DNA of 64,000 nucleotides from Luteibacter sp. Sphag1AF. Its GTDB lineage: Bacteria > Pseudomonadota > Gammaproteobacteria > Xanthomonadales > Rhodanobacteraceae. Position numbers and translations under genes: made by a program. The stretch is taken from the NCBI RefSeq assembly GCF_014192715.1, contig NZ_JACHYH010000004.1, forward strand, positions 1-64,000, in the 5' to 3' direction. A model generated the notes under the pieces. It did not search any database. It was not told the DNA's origin and worked only from the letters and a program-made list of their open reading frames with translations. Positions 55,194-64,000 of the stretch are shown here, one piece after another; position 1 is the stretch's first letter, and each line of letters starts with the position of its first letter.

Positions 55194-55802
55194 ATGAATC
55201 ACGACACCACGATCCTTGTGGACACCCAGCTCGAACGCGACGATGCAGCCGCGGCCGCGATGGATATCTACCTGCGTCTGGCCGGCGAAGGCATGCTTTC
55301 CCCGCAGCTGGAAAATGCCGAAACGCCGAGGTTCCGCTTGCTGGACACGCGCCTGGCCGGCCCCGGGATCCACGCAGTCACTCTGCACGCCACGGGTCAC
55401 AAATGGGTGCACGACGGCATGGCGGCACGGCTGGTCGAAGGAGGCAGGGAAAACGGCATCTTCTGCCGTTACGACGGCATCTTCGTGGTGCAGTGCCCTG
55501 ATTGCCGGCACGAGCTGTCGTTGGGCGACGAAGGCAGCGAAGCGCTGGAGGAAGCGCTCTCGGTGTGGTGCGAGGCGCCCGATTCGGCGTATGTCGCTTG
55601 CCCCGCGTGCGCCACATGGACACCACTGCCTGCCTGGCGCTCGCCCCGTCGTGATTTCGCGGTGGGCCACTTTGCCATTTCGTTGCACGGCACGCAGTTG
55701 CATGAGCTTTCGCGCGGCGGCGGCAGCCATGCGGCACTGGCCCTGCGTCATCGACTGGGGGATCTGGCCGGCGAATTCACCGTGGTTTACGGCCGGAGTT
55801 AG
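55194..55802 (+). CDS. Hypothetical protein with paired CxxC zinc ribbon
   Basis: 202 residues, soluble and acidic. Two CPxC knuckles about 37 residues apart (VVQCPDCRHEL and YVACPACATW) suggest a structural zinc ribbon in the second half; the N-terminal half (DAAAAAMDIYLRLAGEG) is unrecognised. AAGCGGAAACG precedes the start. It follows the PilZ gene by 55 bases and may be in the same transcript, but no function can be assigned. Confidence 0.65.
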   Translation: MNHDTTILVDTQLERDDAAAAAMDIYLRLAGEGMLSPQLENAETPRFRLLDTRLAGPGIHAVTLHATGHKWVHDGMAARLVEGGRENGIFCRYDGIFVVQCPDCRHELSLGDEGSEALEEALSVWCEAPDSAYVACPACATWTPLPAWRSPRRDFAVGHFAISLHGTQLHELSRGGGSHAALALRHRLGDLAGEFTVVYGRS

Positions 55803-55882
55803 CTCGCAAGGGTTGGCTCGGGGCGCCCAGAAGCGCACCATTGGGGTTTGCCGTTTCAAGCCCACTTCCCCCGGAGTCAGCC

Positions 55883-57205
55883 ATGACAGATACGCTCGCC
55901 GCGCTTTATCCCCAGCACCTCGCCACGCTGCGCGAGCGCACCGACACTGCGCTTGCGCGCGGTGGCTTCGACACCCTGGTGGTGCCGGCCGGCCGACCGA
56001 TCACCAAGTTCCTGGACGACCAGGACTATCCGTTCATCGTCAATCCGCATTTCAAGCACTGGCTGCCGCTCACCGATGCGCCGGGCAGCTGGCTGGTCTA
56101 CACGCCGGGCAACAAGCCGAAGCTCATTTTCCTGCAGCCGCGCGACTACTGGCACGTGGTGCCGGAAGCTCCGTCCGGCTACTGGGTGGACCATTTCGAC
56201 ATCGTGATCGTGCGCAAGCCCGCCGACGCCATTGCCGAACTTCCCGCCGCCACCGCCCGGTGCGCCATCATCGGCGACGATCACTGCTCGCTGCAGGACG
56301 TGCGCCCGAACAATCCGCAGGTCGTCATCGACCACCTGCACTATCACCGCGCCTATAAGACGCCGTACGAACTGGAACTGATGCGCGAAGCCAGCCGTCG
56401 CGGCACGCGCGGCCATCGCGCCGCAGAGCAGGCCTTCCGCGCCGGTGAAAGCGAATTCGGCATCCACATGGCCTACCTCAAGGCTGTGGGCCAGATCGAC
56501 GCCGAACTGCCGTACGCCAGCATCGTGGGCCTCAACGAACACGGCGCGGTGTTGCACTACACGAACTTCGACCGCTCGGCGCCCGCCGCGCTGCGTTCGT
56601 TCCTCATCGACGCCGGTGCCAGCGCCAGCGGTTACGCCAGCGATATCACGCGCACCTACGCCAGCGCGGATGCCGGCGAGTTCCAGGCGCTCATCGACTC
56701 CGTCGACGCGGCCGAACGCGGCTTCGTGGCCAAAGTTCGCCACGGCCAGAGCTACCCGGACCTGCACGTCCACGCCCACCACGTGCTGGCTGGCGTGCTG
56801 CGCGAGCACGGCTTCATCCGCATGAGCCCGGAAAGCGCCGTGGAATCGGGCGTCTCCGCCGCCTTCTTCCCGCATGGCCTCGGCCATGGCATCGGCATGC
56901 AGGTACATGACGTCGCTGGCTTCCAGGCGTCGGAAACCGGCGGCACCATCGCCAGGCCCGAAGGTCATCCGTATCTGCGCCTCACCCGTGAGCTGGGCGC
57001 CGGCATGGTAGTCACCATCGAGCCGGGCATCTACTTCATCGACATGCTCCTTGCCGAACTGAAGAACAAGCCCGTCGCCAGCGACATCGACTGGGCAAAG
57101 GTTGATCGCTTCCGCCAGTACGGTGGCATCCGCATCGAAGACGACGTGGTGTGCACCACCGGCGAGCCGGAAAATCTCACGCGCGACGCTTTCGCAGCGC
57201 TGTAA
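55883..57205 (+). CDS. pepQ: Xaa-Pro dipeptidase
   Basis: 440 residues from ATG at 55883. Pita-bread metallopeptidase ligands: IDAGASASGYASDITRTY (two Asp), FPHGLGHGIGMQVHDV (His), TIEPGIY (Glu) and GIRIEDDVV (Glu). It cleaves dipeptides with C-terminal proline. The N-terminal ALYPQHLATLRERTD fits PepQ rather than PepP, which is at 61.6 kb. A strong hairpin follows. Confidence 0.95.
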   Translation: MTDTLAALYPQHLATLRERTDTALARGGFDTLVVPAGRPITKFLDDQDYPFIVNPHFKHWLPLTDAPGSWLVYTPGNKPKLIFLQPRDYWHVVPEAPSGYWVDHFDIVIVRKPADAIAELPAATARCAIIGDDHCSLQDVRPNNPQVVIDHLHYHRAYKTPYELELMREASRRGTRGHRAAEQAFRAGESEFGIHMAYLKAVGQIDAELPYASIVGLNEHGAVLHYTNFDRSAPAALRSFLIDAGASASGYASDITRTYASADAGEFQALIDSVDAAERGFVAKVRHGQSYPDLHVHAHHVLAGVLREHGFIRMSPESAVESGVSAAFFPHGLGHGIGMQVHDVAGFQASETGGTIARPEGHPYLRLTRELGAGMVVTIEPGIYFIDMLLAELKNKPVASDIDWAKVDRFRQYGGIRIEDDVVCTTGEPENLTRDAFAAL

Positions 57206-57212
57206 GCAGACA

Positions 57213-57252
57213 CGGCAGGAGCAGTCCGCCGCGATGCGGACTGCTCCTGCCG
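57213..57252. repeat. 17-bp perfect inverted repeat, REP-like
   Basis: CGGCAGGAGCAGTCCGC (57213-57229) is exactly complementary to 57236-57252 around the loop CGCGAT. It lies eight bases after the pepQ stop between convergent genes; no U tract follows. The GGAGC-rich arms resemble REP elements of Xanthomonadales/Pseudomonas. A second small hairpin GGCGA-ACG-TCGCC follows near 57282-57294. I see no second copy in this window. Confidence 0.6.
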
Positions 57253-57299
57253 AACTTGCTGCCAGCCCAGGCGTGCCGCGACGGCGAACGTCGCCGCCG

Positions 57300-58373
57300 C
57301 TACACCTTGAGATAGATGCGGCGTGCGTCCATCCGCTTCACGACCAGCCACCACACCAGCACGAACACCAGGCCATAGGCCAGCGACGGTACGTATGGCC
57401 CGAACAGCGGCGTCATCCAGCCGGCGAAACCATGCTGATAAAGCGGGCCGGCCACCCCGAGTCCGATCAGCAGGTAAACCATCAGACCCGAACCCGCATA
57501 GGCCGCGATGGCGTTGACGCCAAAGGCGCGACCCAGCGCGGGCCAGCCGCGCCGGTCAATCAGATAGTGGGCAGTCGCCAGAGCCAGCATGGCCCAGCCT
57601 GCGGTCCACAGTACATACGACGGCGTCCACAGATTCTTGTTGAGCGGCTGCCACAGCGACAGCAGCGCCCCCGCCACCCCACTCACCACGGCGGCAGCCA
57701 GCAACGCCCTGAGGTTGCCTCGACGCAGCCAGTCGCCTGCCCGCATGCCAAGAATCGTGGTGGCCAGCGATGGGAGCGTGCTGAGGAGCCCCTCCGGGTC
57801 GTGCCCCCGGCCGGTGGCCGGATCAAGCGCATACACAAACGACCCCAGCACGGCGCTGTCGAAACGGCTGGCGATATTGGTCCACGGCTCGAGAGAACCG
57901 CCAGCCTGAAGCAGCAGCGCGTAACCGACCAGCAGCACCGCCATGAGCGTCCATTGCATGCGCGGTGGCGCGTGAATGGCCAGAAGCGCGGCGGCGGCAA
58001 AACACAGGCCGATGCGCTGGAGCACCCCGGGAAGGCGCAGATGCGCATCGGGTACCACCAACCACGCCAGCAGGTTAAGTAGAAACCCCAGTGCGACGAT
58101 GCGAACCGCCCGCCACAATGCAGCACGCTGGACAGGAGCAGCCGGCGCGCCCGCTTCCATTTTCGGCACGATGGCAAGGGTGATCGACACACCGACGATG
58201 AAGAGAAACAGCGGGAAAATGAGGTCGGTGGGCGTGCAGCCATGCCACGAGGAATGCTCCAGCGGCCAGTACACATGCCCCCAGTCACCGGGATCGTTGA
58301 CCAGCAACATCGCCGCCACGGTCAGACCGCGGAGGGCGTCGACCGAGGCGTAGCGCACAGCTCGTGATGACAT
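57300..58373 (-). CDS. HGSNAT/DUF5009-like membrane acyltransferase
   Basis: 357 residues and about ten membrane segments. The N-terminal YASVDALRGLTVAAMLLVN and HSSWHGCTPTDLIFPLFLFI are the signatures of the heparan-alpha-glucosaminide N-acetyltransferase family, with the conserved His of the membrane acetyl-transfer site. Bacterial members probably acetylate a cell-wall or envelope sugar. A GTG two codons upstream is the alternative start. No partner gene is adjacent. Confidence 0.85.
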   Translation of the reverse strand: MSSRAVRYASVDALRGLTVAAMLLVNDPGDWGHVYWPLEHSSWHGCTPTDLIFPLFLFIVGVSITLAIVPKMEAGAPAAPVQRAALWRAVRIVALGFLLNLLAWLVVPDAHLRLPGVLQRIGLCFAAAALLAIHAPPRMQWTLMAVLLVGYALLLQAGGSLEPWTNIASRFDSAVLGSFVYALDPATGRGHDPEGLLSTLPSLATTILGMRAGDWLRRGNLRALLAAAVVSGVAGALLSLWQPLNKNLWTPSYVLWTAGWAMLALATAHYLIDRRGWPALGRAFGVNAIAAYAGSGLMVYLLIGLGVAGPLYQHGFAGWMTPLFGPYVPSLAYGLVFVLVWWLVVKRMDARRIYLKV

Positions 58374-58498
58374 GGACACGTATCGTGGACCCTGAAGGAC
58401 GCTAGCCTAACGCGCCATGGCTTACTTGCCATCCCTGTTGCACAGAGCCTGCACCGACGCGCTAGGATGCAGGTCAGGGTCAAAACCGGAGCCGTTCA

Positions 58499-58732
58499 AT
58501 GGACGCAATGGTTCGACGACGGGCACCACGCTGGCGTGATCGGCGCCCTCTCCCACGGCTAGCCCTTGAGCTGACGGGCATCGTTGTCATCAAGCTCGCC
58601 GTGCTGATGCTCATCTGGTACGTAGCCATCCGGCCCCTGCCCCGTGCAGACACCTCGCCCGATGCCGTGGGCAAGCTGCTTGGTCCCGCTTCCTCAGCCA
58701 CCGTCACTCCAGCCAGGGAACACCAGCCATGA
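58499..58732 (+). CDS. cydP: CydP, putative small subunit of cytochrome bd oxidase
   Basis: 77 residues with one membrane helix (LELTGIVVIKLAVLMLIWYV, about residues 23-42), then IRPLPRADTSPDAVG. It precedes cydA with a four-base overlap, the position and form of the CydP family found in Xanthomonadales-type bd operons. An auxiliary or assembly role is assumed. An Arg-rich N-terminus faces the cytoplasm. Confidence 0.85.
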   Translation: MDAMVRRRAPRWRDRRPLPRLALELTGIVVIKLAVLMLIWYVAIRPLPRADTSPDAVGKLLGPASSATVTPAREHQP

Positions 58733-60300
58733 TCGTCGATCCCGATGTTGTCGGGTTGTCACGCCTGCAATTCGCACTGACTGCGCTGTATCACTTCCTG
58801 TTCGTTCCACTGACGCTGGGCATGGCCTTCATGCTGGCGATCATGGAAAGCGTCTATGTGATGACGGGGCGCGAAGTCTGGAAACGCATGACGCAGTTCT
58901 GGGGCGTGCTCTTTGGCATCAACTTCGCCATGGGCGTGGCCACCGGCGTCACCATGGAATTCCAGTTCGGTACCAACTGGGCGTACTACTCCCACTACGT
59001 TGGTGACATCTTCGGCGCGCCGCTGGCCATCGAAGGCATGATGGCCTTCTTCCTGGAAGGCACGCTGGTGGGCCTGTTCTTCTTCGGCTGGGATCGCATC
59101 TCCCGCGTGAAACATCTGCTGGTCACCTGGTTTCTGGCGCTGGCCACCAGCCTGTCCGCGCTGTGGATTCTGATCGCGAATGCCTGGATGCAGAATCCCG
59201 TGGGCGCGGCATTCAACCCGCAGACCATGCGCATGGAAGTCACCTCGTTCAAGGACGTGATCTTCAATCCCGTGGCCCAGTCGAAGTTCGTGCACACGGT
59301 AAGCGCCGGCTACACGATGGGAGCGATGTTCGTGCTGTCCATCAGCGCCTGGTATCTGCTTCGCGGTCGCAATATCGATTTCGCCAAGCGATCCATGACC
59401 GTTGCTGCCAGCTTCGGACTGGCGGCCGCCCTGTCTGTCGTCGTGCTGGGTGACGAGTCCGGATACACCGTTTCGGAAAACCAGAAAATGAAGATGGCGG
59501 CCATCGAGGCCATGTGGGAAACCGAGCCCGCACCGGCATCGTTCACTCTGTTTGGCCTTCCAGACGTAAAAAACCACGAAACCCGCCTGGCTGTTCGCGT
59601 TCCCTGGGTCATGGGCCTGATCGGCACGCGATCCATCGACACGCCGATCCCGGGTATCCGCAACCTGGTGGACGATGCGAAGGTACGCATCAGCCATGGC
59701 ATCGAAGCCTACGATGCCATGCTGATCCTACGTGAGAACAAGAACGACGCACAGGCCAGCGCCATCCTTGCGATGCACGACAAGGACATGGGTTATGCGC
59801 TGCTGCTGAAGCGCTTCATCGACGATCCCCGCAAGGCAACTCCCGCCGATATCGAGAAAGCAGCCGACAGCACCATTCCCAATGTGCCCGTGCTGTTCTG
59901 GGCCTTCCGCATCATGGTGGCCTGCGGCCTCTACTTCATCGCACTCTTTGGCTATGCGTTCTGGCGCGCCAGCAAACGACGTCTGGACGGAAGGGGATTC
60001 CTGCGCGTGGCACTGTGGAGCCTGCCGCTACCCTGGGTGGCCGCCGAGCTTGGCTGGATCGTGGCCGAGTACGGCCGCCAGCCGTGGGCCATCGAGGGTG
60101 TGCTGCCCACCGCACTGGGAGCCTCGTCGCTGACCAGCGGGCAAGTGTGGATATCACTGGGTGGCTTTGTGCTCTTCTACACCGCGCTGGCGGTGGTGGA
60201 CGGTTATCTGATGTTGAAGTTCGCGCGTAAAGGACCGGACGGCCTCGGACTCTGGCCCAAGCGCCCGGATGCCATTCCTCCCACTGCCGCCACGGCCTGA
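58729..60300 (+). CDS. cydA: Cytochrome bd ubiquinol oxidase subunit I
   Basis: 523 residues. Heme b595/d and b558 regions appear in [21 protein letters not shown] (His19-type ligand) and [19 protein letters not shown]-type Q-loop start; the long Q-loop ([14 protein letters not shown] to the next helix) is of the E. coli bd-I kind. [20 protein letters not shown] holds the catalytic Glu pair region. It oxidises quinol and reduces O2 with high affinity. Overlaps cydP by four bases. Confidence 0.97.
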   Translation: MIVDPDVVGLSRLQFALTALYHFLFVPLTLGMAFMLAIMESVYVMTGREVWKRMTQFWGVLFGINFAMGVATGVTMEFQFGTNWAYYSHYVGDIFGAPLAIEGMMAFFLEGTLVGLFFFGWDRISRVKHLLVTWFLALATSLSALWILIANAWMQNPVGAAFNPQTMRMEVTSFKDVIFNPVAQSKFVHTVSAGYTMGAMFVLSISAWYLLRGRNIDFAKRSMTVAASFGLAAALSVVVLGDESGYTVSENQKMKMAAIEAMWETEPAPASFTLFGLPDVKNHETRLAVRVPWVMGLIGTRSIDTPIPGIRNLVDDAKVRISHGIEAYDAMLILRENKNDAQASAILAMHDKDMGYALLLKRFIDDPRKATPADIEKAADSTIPNVPVLFWAFRIMVACGLYFIALFGYAFWRASKRRLDGRGFLRVALWSLPLPWVAAELGWIVAEYGRQPWAIEGVLPTALGASSLTSGQVWISLGGFVLFYTALAVVDGYLMLKFARKGPDGLGLWPKRPDAIPPTAATA

Positions 60301-60311
60301 AGGAGAACGCC

Positions 60312-61442
60312 ATGTTCGACTACGACGTGCTGAGGGTGATCTGGTGGGCGCTGATCGGTGTGCTGCTTGCCGGCTTCGCCATCATGGACGGCTTCGATTT
60401 CGGCGTGGCCGCGCTGCTGCGCGTGCTGGGGCGCACGGAGGAAGAACGCATCGTCCTGCTCGAAACGATCGAACCTACCTGGGAAGGCAACCAGGTGTGG
60501 TTCATCCTGGGCGGCGGCGCGGTGTTTGCCGCGTGGCCGCTGCTGTACGCAGCATCGTTTTCGGGCCTGTACGTCGCGATGTTCGTGCTGCTTCTCGCGT
60601 TTATCGTGCGCCCGGTCGGCTTCAACTTTCGCGAGAAAGTGGAGAATCCGCGCTCGAAACTCATCTGGGACAGCGGACTGATCGCATCGGGCGTCATCGT
60701 GATGCTGGTGTGCGGCGTCGCGTTCGGCAATCTCTTCCTCGGATTGCCTTTCCGCTTCGACGGCGACCTGCGCATGAGCTGGGACGGCAGCTTCTTCGCA
60801 CTGTTTCGTCCGTTCGCCTTGTTGGGCGGACTGGTGAGCCTCAGCATGCTGACGGCACACGGCGCCACGTGGGCGGCGATGAAGGCGGATCACAGCATCG
60901 CCGTGCGCGCCGCCAACATCGCGCGCATCGCATCGGCGTTGCACGTGGTGCTCTACGTGCTTGCCGGCATCTGGCTGGCCTATGGCATTCCCGGTTACGC
61001 GATCTCCGGCCCGGTGGTCACCGATGCCGTCTCCAACCCGATGTTCAAGCAGGTCGCCATTGGCGGCAGCTGGTTCGCCAGCTATCTGATCCACCCGTGG
61101 TTCTGGGCGGCGCCGGTCATTGCCATCGTGGGTGCGCTGGGCGTGCAGATCTTCGTGGGCAGACGCGGATTCGCGGGCTTCGGGTGCAGTGCACTGGCTG
61201 TCGGAGGCACCATCGCCTCGGCGGGCTTCGCGCTGTTCCCCTTCCTGATGCCTTCGGCGCTGGACCCGGTGTCCAGCCTTACCGTGTGGGACGCTTCATC
61301 CAGCCGCGGCACGCTTCTGACGATGCTGTTCGTCACCGCCGTGTTCATGCCGGTCATCATCCTCTACACCGCCTGGGTGTACCGGGTGATGCGCGGCCGG
61401 GTCACGCTTGAGCACGTGCGCAAATCGCACGGCATGTACTGA
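60312..61442 (+). CDS. cydB: Cytochrome bd ubiquinol oxidase subunit II
   Basis: 376 residues, eight to nine membrane segments. [20 protein letters not shown] at the start, [19 protein letters not shown] and [21 protein letters not shown] are CydB hallmarks. It pairs with CydA in the bd oxidase. AAGGAGA precedes the ATG, 12 bases after cydA. cydX follows 15 bases later. Confidence 0.97.
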   Translation: MFDYDVLRVIWWALIGVLLAGFAIMDGFDFGVAALLRVLGRTEEERIVLLETIEPTWEGNQVWFILGGGAVFAAWPLLYAASFSGLYVAMFVLLLAFIVRPVGFNFREKVENPRSKLIWDSGLIASGVIVMLVCGVAFGNLFLGLPFRFDGDLRMSWDGSFFALFRPFALLGGLVSLSMLTAHGATWAAMKADHSIAVRAANIARIASALHVVLYVLAGIWLAYGIPGYAISGPVVTDAVSNPMFKQVAIGGSWFASYLIHPWFWAAPVIAIVGALGVQIFVGRRGFAGFGCSALAVGGTIASAGFALFPFLMPSALDPVSSLTVWDASSSRGTLLTMLFVTAVFMPVIILYTAWVYRVMRGRVTLEHVRKSHGMY

Positions 61443-61457
61443 AGGAGGAGCAGGACG

Positions 61458-61595
61458 ATGTGGTATTTCGCCTGGATTCTGGGTCTTGGACTCGCCTGCA
61501 CGTTCGCCATTCTGAACGCAATGTGGTTCGAGGTGCATGCAGACGATGAGGCGCACGCGAAGAAGGAGGCGACGCCGTTGTCCGAAGGCACCTGA
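61458..61595 (+). CDS. cydX: CydX, small subunit of cytochrome bd oxidase
   Basis: 45 residues, below the usual ORF threshold. The sequence begins MWYFAWILGLGLACTFAILN, nearly the same as E. coli CydX, with one membrane helix followed by a charged cytoplasmic tail. CydX stabilises heme d and is needed for bd-I activity. GGAGGAG upstream is a strong ribosome site. The stop is three bases from the convergent pepP stop. Confidence 0.93.
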   Translation: MWYFAWILGLGLACTFAILNAMWFEVHADDEAHAKKEATPLSEGT

Positions 61596-61598
61596 GCG

Positions 61599-62897
61599 TC
61601 AGTCAGCCCACTCCAGCGCGTCCATGCCCCGGGGTACGGACGCCGTCAGGATATCGGGCGCGGCGCGCGTCACCGCCACATCGTCTTCGATACGGATGCC
61701 GATGCCGCGCCAGCGCTCTGCCACACCCGTTTCGCCGGGCGGCACGTAAATGCCCGGCTCGACCGTGACCACCATGCCTTCTTCCAGCACGCGCGGCTCG
61801 CCGTCGATGCGGTAGTCGCCCACGTCGTGCACATCCAGTCCGAGCCAGTGACCGGTCTTGCTGGGGAAGAACGTGCGGTAGCTGCCATCGGCAATGGCCT
61901 GATCGGCGCCACCCCGGATGAGGCCCAGCGCACACAGGCCCTCGGTAATCACGCGCACGGCAGCATCGTGGGCCGCGCCAAAGGATCGGCCGGGGCGCAC
62001 CTGTTCAATGGCGGCGTGCTGGGCTTCCAGCACGATGTCGTACAACGCGCGCTGTTCGTTCGAGAAACGCCCGTTGACCGGAAATGTTCGCGTAATGTCG
62101 GACGCATAGCACTCGACTTCCGCGCCCGCGTCGATCAGCAACAGGTCCCCCGCGCGCAAGGTGGCCCGGTTGGCCTGATAGTGCATGACGCAGGCGTTGA
62201 CGCCGCCGGCTACCGTGGGCGGAAACGCTGGTACGGCACCGCGGCTGCGCATCACACGCAGCATTTCGCCTTCCACTTCGTATTCGGCGACGCCTGGCCG
62301 GGCCATGGCCATGGCCGCCATGTGTGCCGCCGACGCGACATCCGCTGCCTGGCGCATCAGTGCCAGTTCGTCGCGCGACTTGAACAGGCGCATGTCGTGC
62401 AGGAGATGCCCCAGAGCCACCAGGTCCTTCGGCACCACACCACCACCGCGCGCGGTGCGCAGACGGCGCATCCAGCCCAGCAGGCGCGCGTCGAAATCCG
62501 GTTCGCGCCCAAAGTGACAGTACACGCGTGCCCTGCCCTCGATCATGCCGGGCAGGATGTCGTCGATATCGTCGATGGGAAACGCGTCGTCGACGCGAAA
62601 TTCCTTCACGGCCCGGTCGGTACCGATGCGCTCGCCATCCCAGCGCTCCCGTTCGACGTCCCGTTCGCGGCAAAACAGCACCACTTCACCGTGAGCGCGA
62701 CCGGGCAAGAGGGCCAGTACGGCTTCGGGCTCGGGAAAGCCGGTGAGGTAGTGGAAGTCGGAATCCTGCCGGTACGGCCAGGGGGCATCGGCATTGCGCA
62801 TGCGCTCGGGTGCGGCGGACACCAGAAGAACGGCGTCTTCGCCGGCCATGTGCATGAGTTCCCGGCGACGCCGGGCGAATTCCGCCGTGGAGATCAA
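61599..62897 (-). CDS. pepP: Xaa-Pro aminopeptidase
   Basis: 432 residues. The N-terminal RRRELMHMAGEDAVLLVSAAP matches PepP; ligands appear in LLIDAGAEVECYASDITRTF, GHWLGLDVHDVGDYR, TVEPGIYVP and GIRIEDDV. It removes an N-terminal residue before proline. Its start overlaps ygfB by four bases. Confidence 0.95.
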   Translation of the reverse strand: MISTAEFARRRRELMHMAGEDAVLLVSAAPERMRNADAPWPYRQDSDFHYLTGFPEPEAVLALLPGRAHGEVVLFCRERDVERERWDGERIGTDRAVKEFRVDDAFPIDDIDDILPGMIEGRARVYCHFGREPDFDARLLGWMRRLRTARGGGVVPKDLVALGHLLHDMRLFKSRDELALMRQAADVASAAHMAAMAMARPGVAEYEVEGEMLRVMRSRGAVPAFPPTVAGGVNACVMHYQANRATLRAGDLLLIDAGAEVECYASDITRTFPVNGRFSNEQRALYDIVLEAQHAAIEQVRPGRSFGAAHDAAVRVITEGLCALGLIRGGADQAIADGSYRTFFPSKTGHWLGLDVHDVGDYRIDGEPRVLEEGMVVTVEPGIYVPPGETGVAERWRGIGIRIEDDVAVTRAAPDILTASVPRGMDALEWAD

Positions 62898-63463
62898 TGC
62901 AGGGTATCGCTGGCCGGCCGTTCCTGATTGCTGAGTTCAGCGTGCAGCAGCAGGGCACCGACGCGGACAAATTCGATGATCTCGATCAGGGCGTCCTCGT
63001 CTTCTTCTGAGTCTTCAGCGAATTCAAACTCCGTAACGGCGATGGTCGCCATGTCGCTGAGCAGTTCCTTCGCCTCGTCTGTGAGGCCGTCCTTCGCGCG
63101 ATTGGCGCCGCCGCCAAGACCCAGGCCGCCAAGAAAGCCACGGGTCCAGTCGGACAGGGCTTCGGCACGTTCGGCCAGCGTGGAATCGTCATCCGGCAGC
63201 CAGGGCTGGAAGCCGAGGTCCGAATCCGCCAGTTCGCGGTCGGTCTGGTCGCGCAGGCGGACCAGGATGCGCAGTTCGTCCGGGGTGGGCGCTTCGCCGG
63301 GCTCGAAATGCAGTGCTTCAAGCACCGCACCGCCCTGAAAACGGCCGCCGCCACTGATGAACCCGGCAAGCGAGCCGTGCAGTTCGCTGACCGACGCGGA
63401 GAGCTTCACGCGGTTGACGAGATCGAAGATGTCGTCAGGTTCGACGATGGGATTGGCCGTCAT
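62894..63463 (-). CDS. ygfB: UPF0149 family protein YgfB
   Basis: 189 residues, acidic and helical. SVSELHGSLAGFISGG, DLGFQPWLPDDDSTLAERAEALSDW and TRGFLGGLGLG are the UPF0149 pattern. In Pseudomonas aeruginosa YgfB has been tied to beta-lactamase regulation; a general role is unclear. It is the first gene of ygfB-pepP and diverges from the ZapB-like gene across 105 bases. Confidence 0.93.
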   Translation of the reverse strand: MTANPIVEPDDIFDLVNRVKLSASVSELHGSLAGFISGGGRFQGGAVLEALHFEPGEAPTPDELRILVRLRDQTDRELADSDLGFQPWLPDDDSTLAERAEALSDWTRGFLGGLGLGGGANRAKDGLTDEAKELLSDMATIAVTEFEFAEDSEEDEDALIEIIEFVRVGALLLHAELSNQERPASDTLH

Positions 63464-63533
63464 GACGCGGCTCCTGGCAAGGACTGGATAAGACAGTTTA
63501 ATCCACTGTAAAACCCTGTGCCTTCACCGCCTG

Positions 63534-63561
63534 CTGACAAGCCCATGGGTCCTGTTATAGT
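63534..63561 (+). promoter_or_regulatory. Predicted promoter giving a leaderless transcript
   Basis: CTGACA (63534-63539) and TATAGT (63556-63561) are 16 bases apart. The expected transcription start coincides with the ATG at 63569 or the base before it, and no Shine-Dalgarno precedes that ATG, so the mRNA may lack a leader. Confidence 0.45.
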
Positions 63562-63568
63562 TCGCCGC

Positions 63569-63793
63569 ATGAGCACTCCGGAAGCGGTCAAGACCGAAAT
63601 TGAAGCCTTGAGCCAGTCCCTGGACCGGCTCGTGGAGACTGTGCGGCGTCTCACCGAGGAAAACCGCAGCCTGCGGCATAGCCAGGAACAACTGGCCAAC
63701 GAACGTGCGGGCCTCATGGCGCGCAATGAACAGGCGCGCAGTCGCGTCGAAGCGATGATTCAGCGCCTCAAGGCGCTGGAAAACACCGGCTGA
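63569..63793 (+). CDS. TIGR02449/ZapB-like coiled-coil protein
   Basis: 74 residues, one continuous predicted coiled coil (IEALSQSLDRLVETVRRL, then RSLRHSQEQLANERAGL). It resembles the TIGR02449 group found just before zapA in gammaproteobacteria and thought to be ZapB-like. It should act at the division ring. The start at MSTPEAV follows a -10 hexamer by seven bases; a longer frame to 63518 would include the promoter. Confidence 0.82.
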   Translation: MSTPEAVKTEIEALSQSLDRLVETVRRLTEENRSLRHSQEQLANERAGLMARNEQARSRVEAMIQRLKALENTG

Positions 63794-63800
63794 GAAACCC

Positions 63801-64000
63801 ATGAGCACCGTATCCAACGCCAGCGAGCCTGTTGCACTGCGCCTGCTCGACCGCGAGTTTCACATTGCCTGCGCGCCGGATGAACGCGCGGGACTCGTTG
63901 CTGCTGCCCAGTTCCTGGACGGCAAGATGCGCGATCTCAAGTCCCATGCCAAAGCGCCCGGGTTTGATCGCATTGCCGTGCTGGCCGCAGTCAGCATCGC
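63801..64000 (+). CDS. zapA: Cell division protein ZapA, partial
   Basis: The first 66 complete codons are present; the gene runs off the right edge. LRLLDREFHIACAPDERAGL and AAQFLDGKMRDL are the ZapA N-terminus, which binds FtsZ and bundles protofilaments. It starts eight bases after the ZapB-like stop and is co-transcribed. In relatives 6S RNA often follows zapA, but that would lie outside the window. Confidence 0.9.
   Translation, partial: MSTVSNASEPVALRLLDREFHIACAPDERAGLVAAAQFLDGKMRDLKSHAKAPGFDRIAVLAAVSI

Overview
This is GC-rich chromosomal DNA from a gammaproteobacterium, most likely a Xanthomonadales member of the Rhodanobacteraceae (Luteibacter/Dyella-like). Pointers are the rubredoxin/thiE/hemL/argD block, a VpsR-like sigma-54 activator, short-LID Adk, Mpl, CydP/CydX with CydAB, DUF1631-PilZ and ELM1-type genes. 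I placed it by gene content and protein style only; no search was possible. Genes are densely packed with many ATGA or 1-4 bp overlaps. I see no tRNA, rRNA, IS element, prophage or CRISPR array, so this is core genome rather than an island.

Layout. 0-4.4 kb: DUF192 protein, rubredoxin, thiE-hemL, argD. 4.4-6.3 kb: an intergenic stretch with a perfect sigma-54 promoter driving what looks like a ~120 nt small RNA with its own terminator, next to a sigma-54 activator gene. 6.5-10 kb (minus): SDR, LON-domain protein, mpl, adk. 10-19.2 kb (plus): pyrophosphate-dependent phosphofructokinase, cytosine-deaminase-like amidohydrolase, two RcnB-like proteins, membrane H+-pyrophosphatase, S9 peptidase and soluble pyrophosphatase. 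19.2-24.1 kb: DUF2333, ferritin-like protein, thiC with TPP riboswitch, TetR regulator and a small orphan. 24.4-38 kb: PIMT-like methyltransferase, tolC, and envelope/LPS genes (waaA, lpxL, DUF535, three glycosyltransferases, O-antigen ligase-like, ELM1 family, polysaccharide deacetylase) interleaved with small enzymes. 38-43.2 kb (minus): rpoZ-spoT-ridA-recG. 43.3-47.8 kb: the Mla phospholipid transport set, mlaA facing mlaFEDCB. 47.8-52.5 kb: gmk and yicC diverging from rph-GNAT-rdgB-hemW. 52.5-58.4 kb: DUF1631-PilZ pair, zinc-ribbon orphan, pepQ, HGSNAT-like membrane acyltransferase. 58.5-64 kb: cydP-cydA-cydB-cydX, ygfB-pepP, and a ZapB-like protein with zapA, which runs off the window.

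Themes. (1) Envelope building: Kdo transfer, lipid A acylation, core/O-antigen steps and retrograde phospholipid transport lie within 24 kb. (2) Pyrophosphate economy: PPi-PFK, H+-PPase and soluble PPase lie within 9.1 kb. (3) Nucleotide and stress control: gmk, rpoZ, spoT, rdgB, rph, yicC. The most novel candidates are the sigma-54-driven small RNA at 4800-4918 and an MlaD carrying two tandem MCE domains (55 of 107 residues identical between copies).
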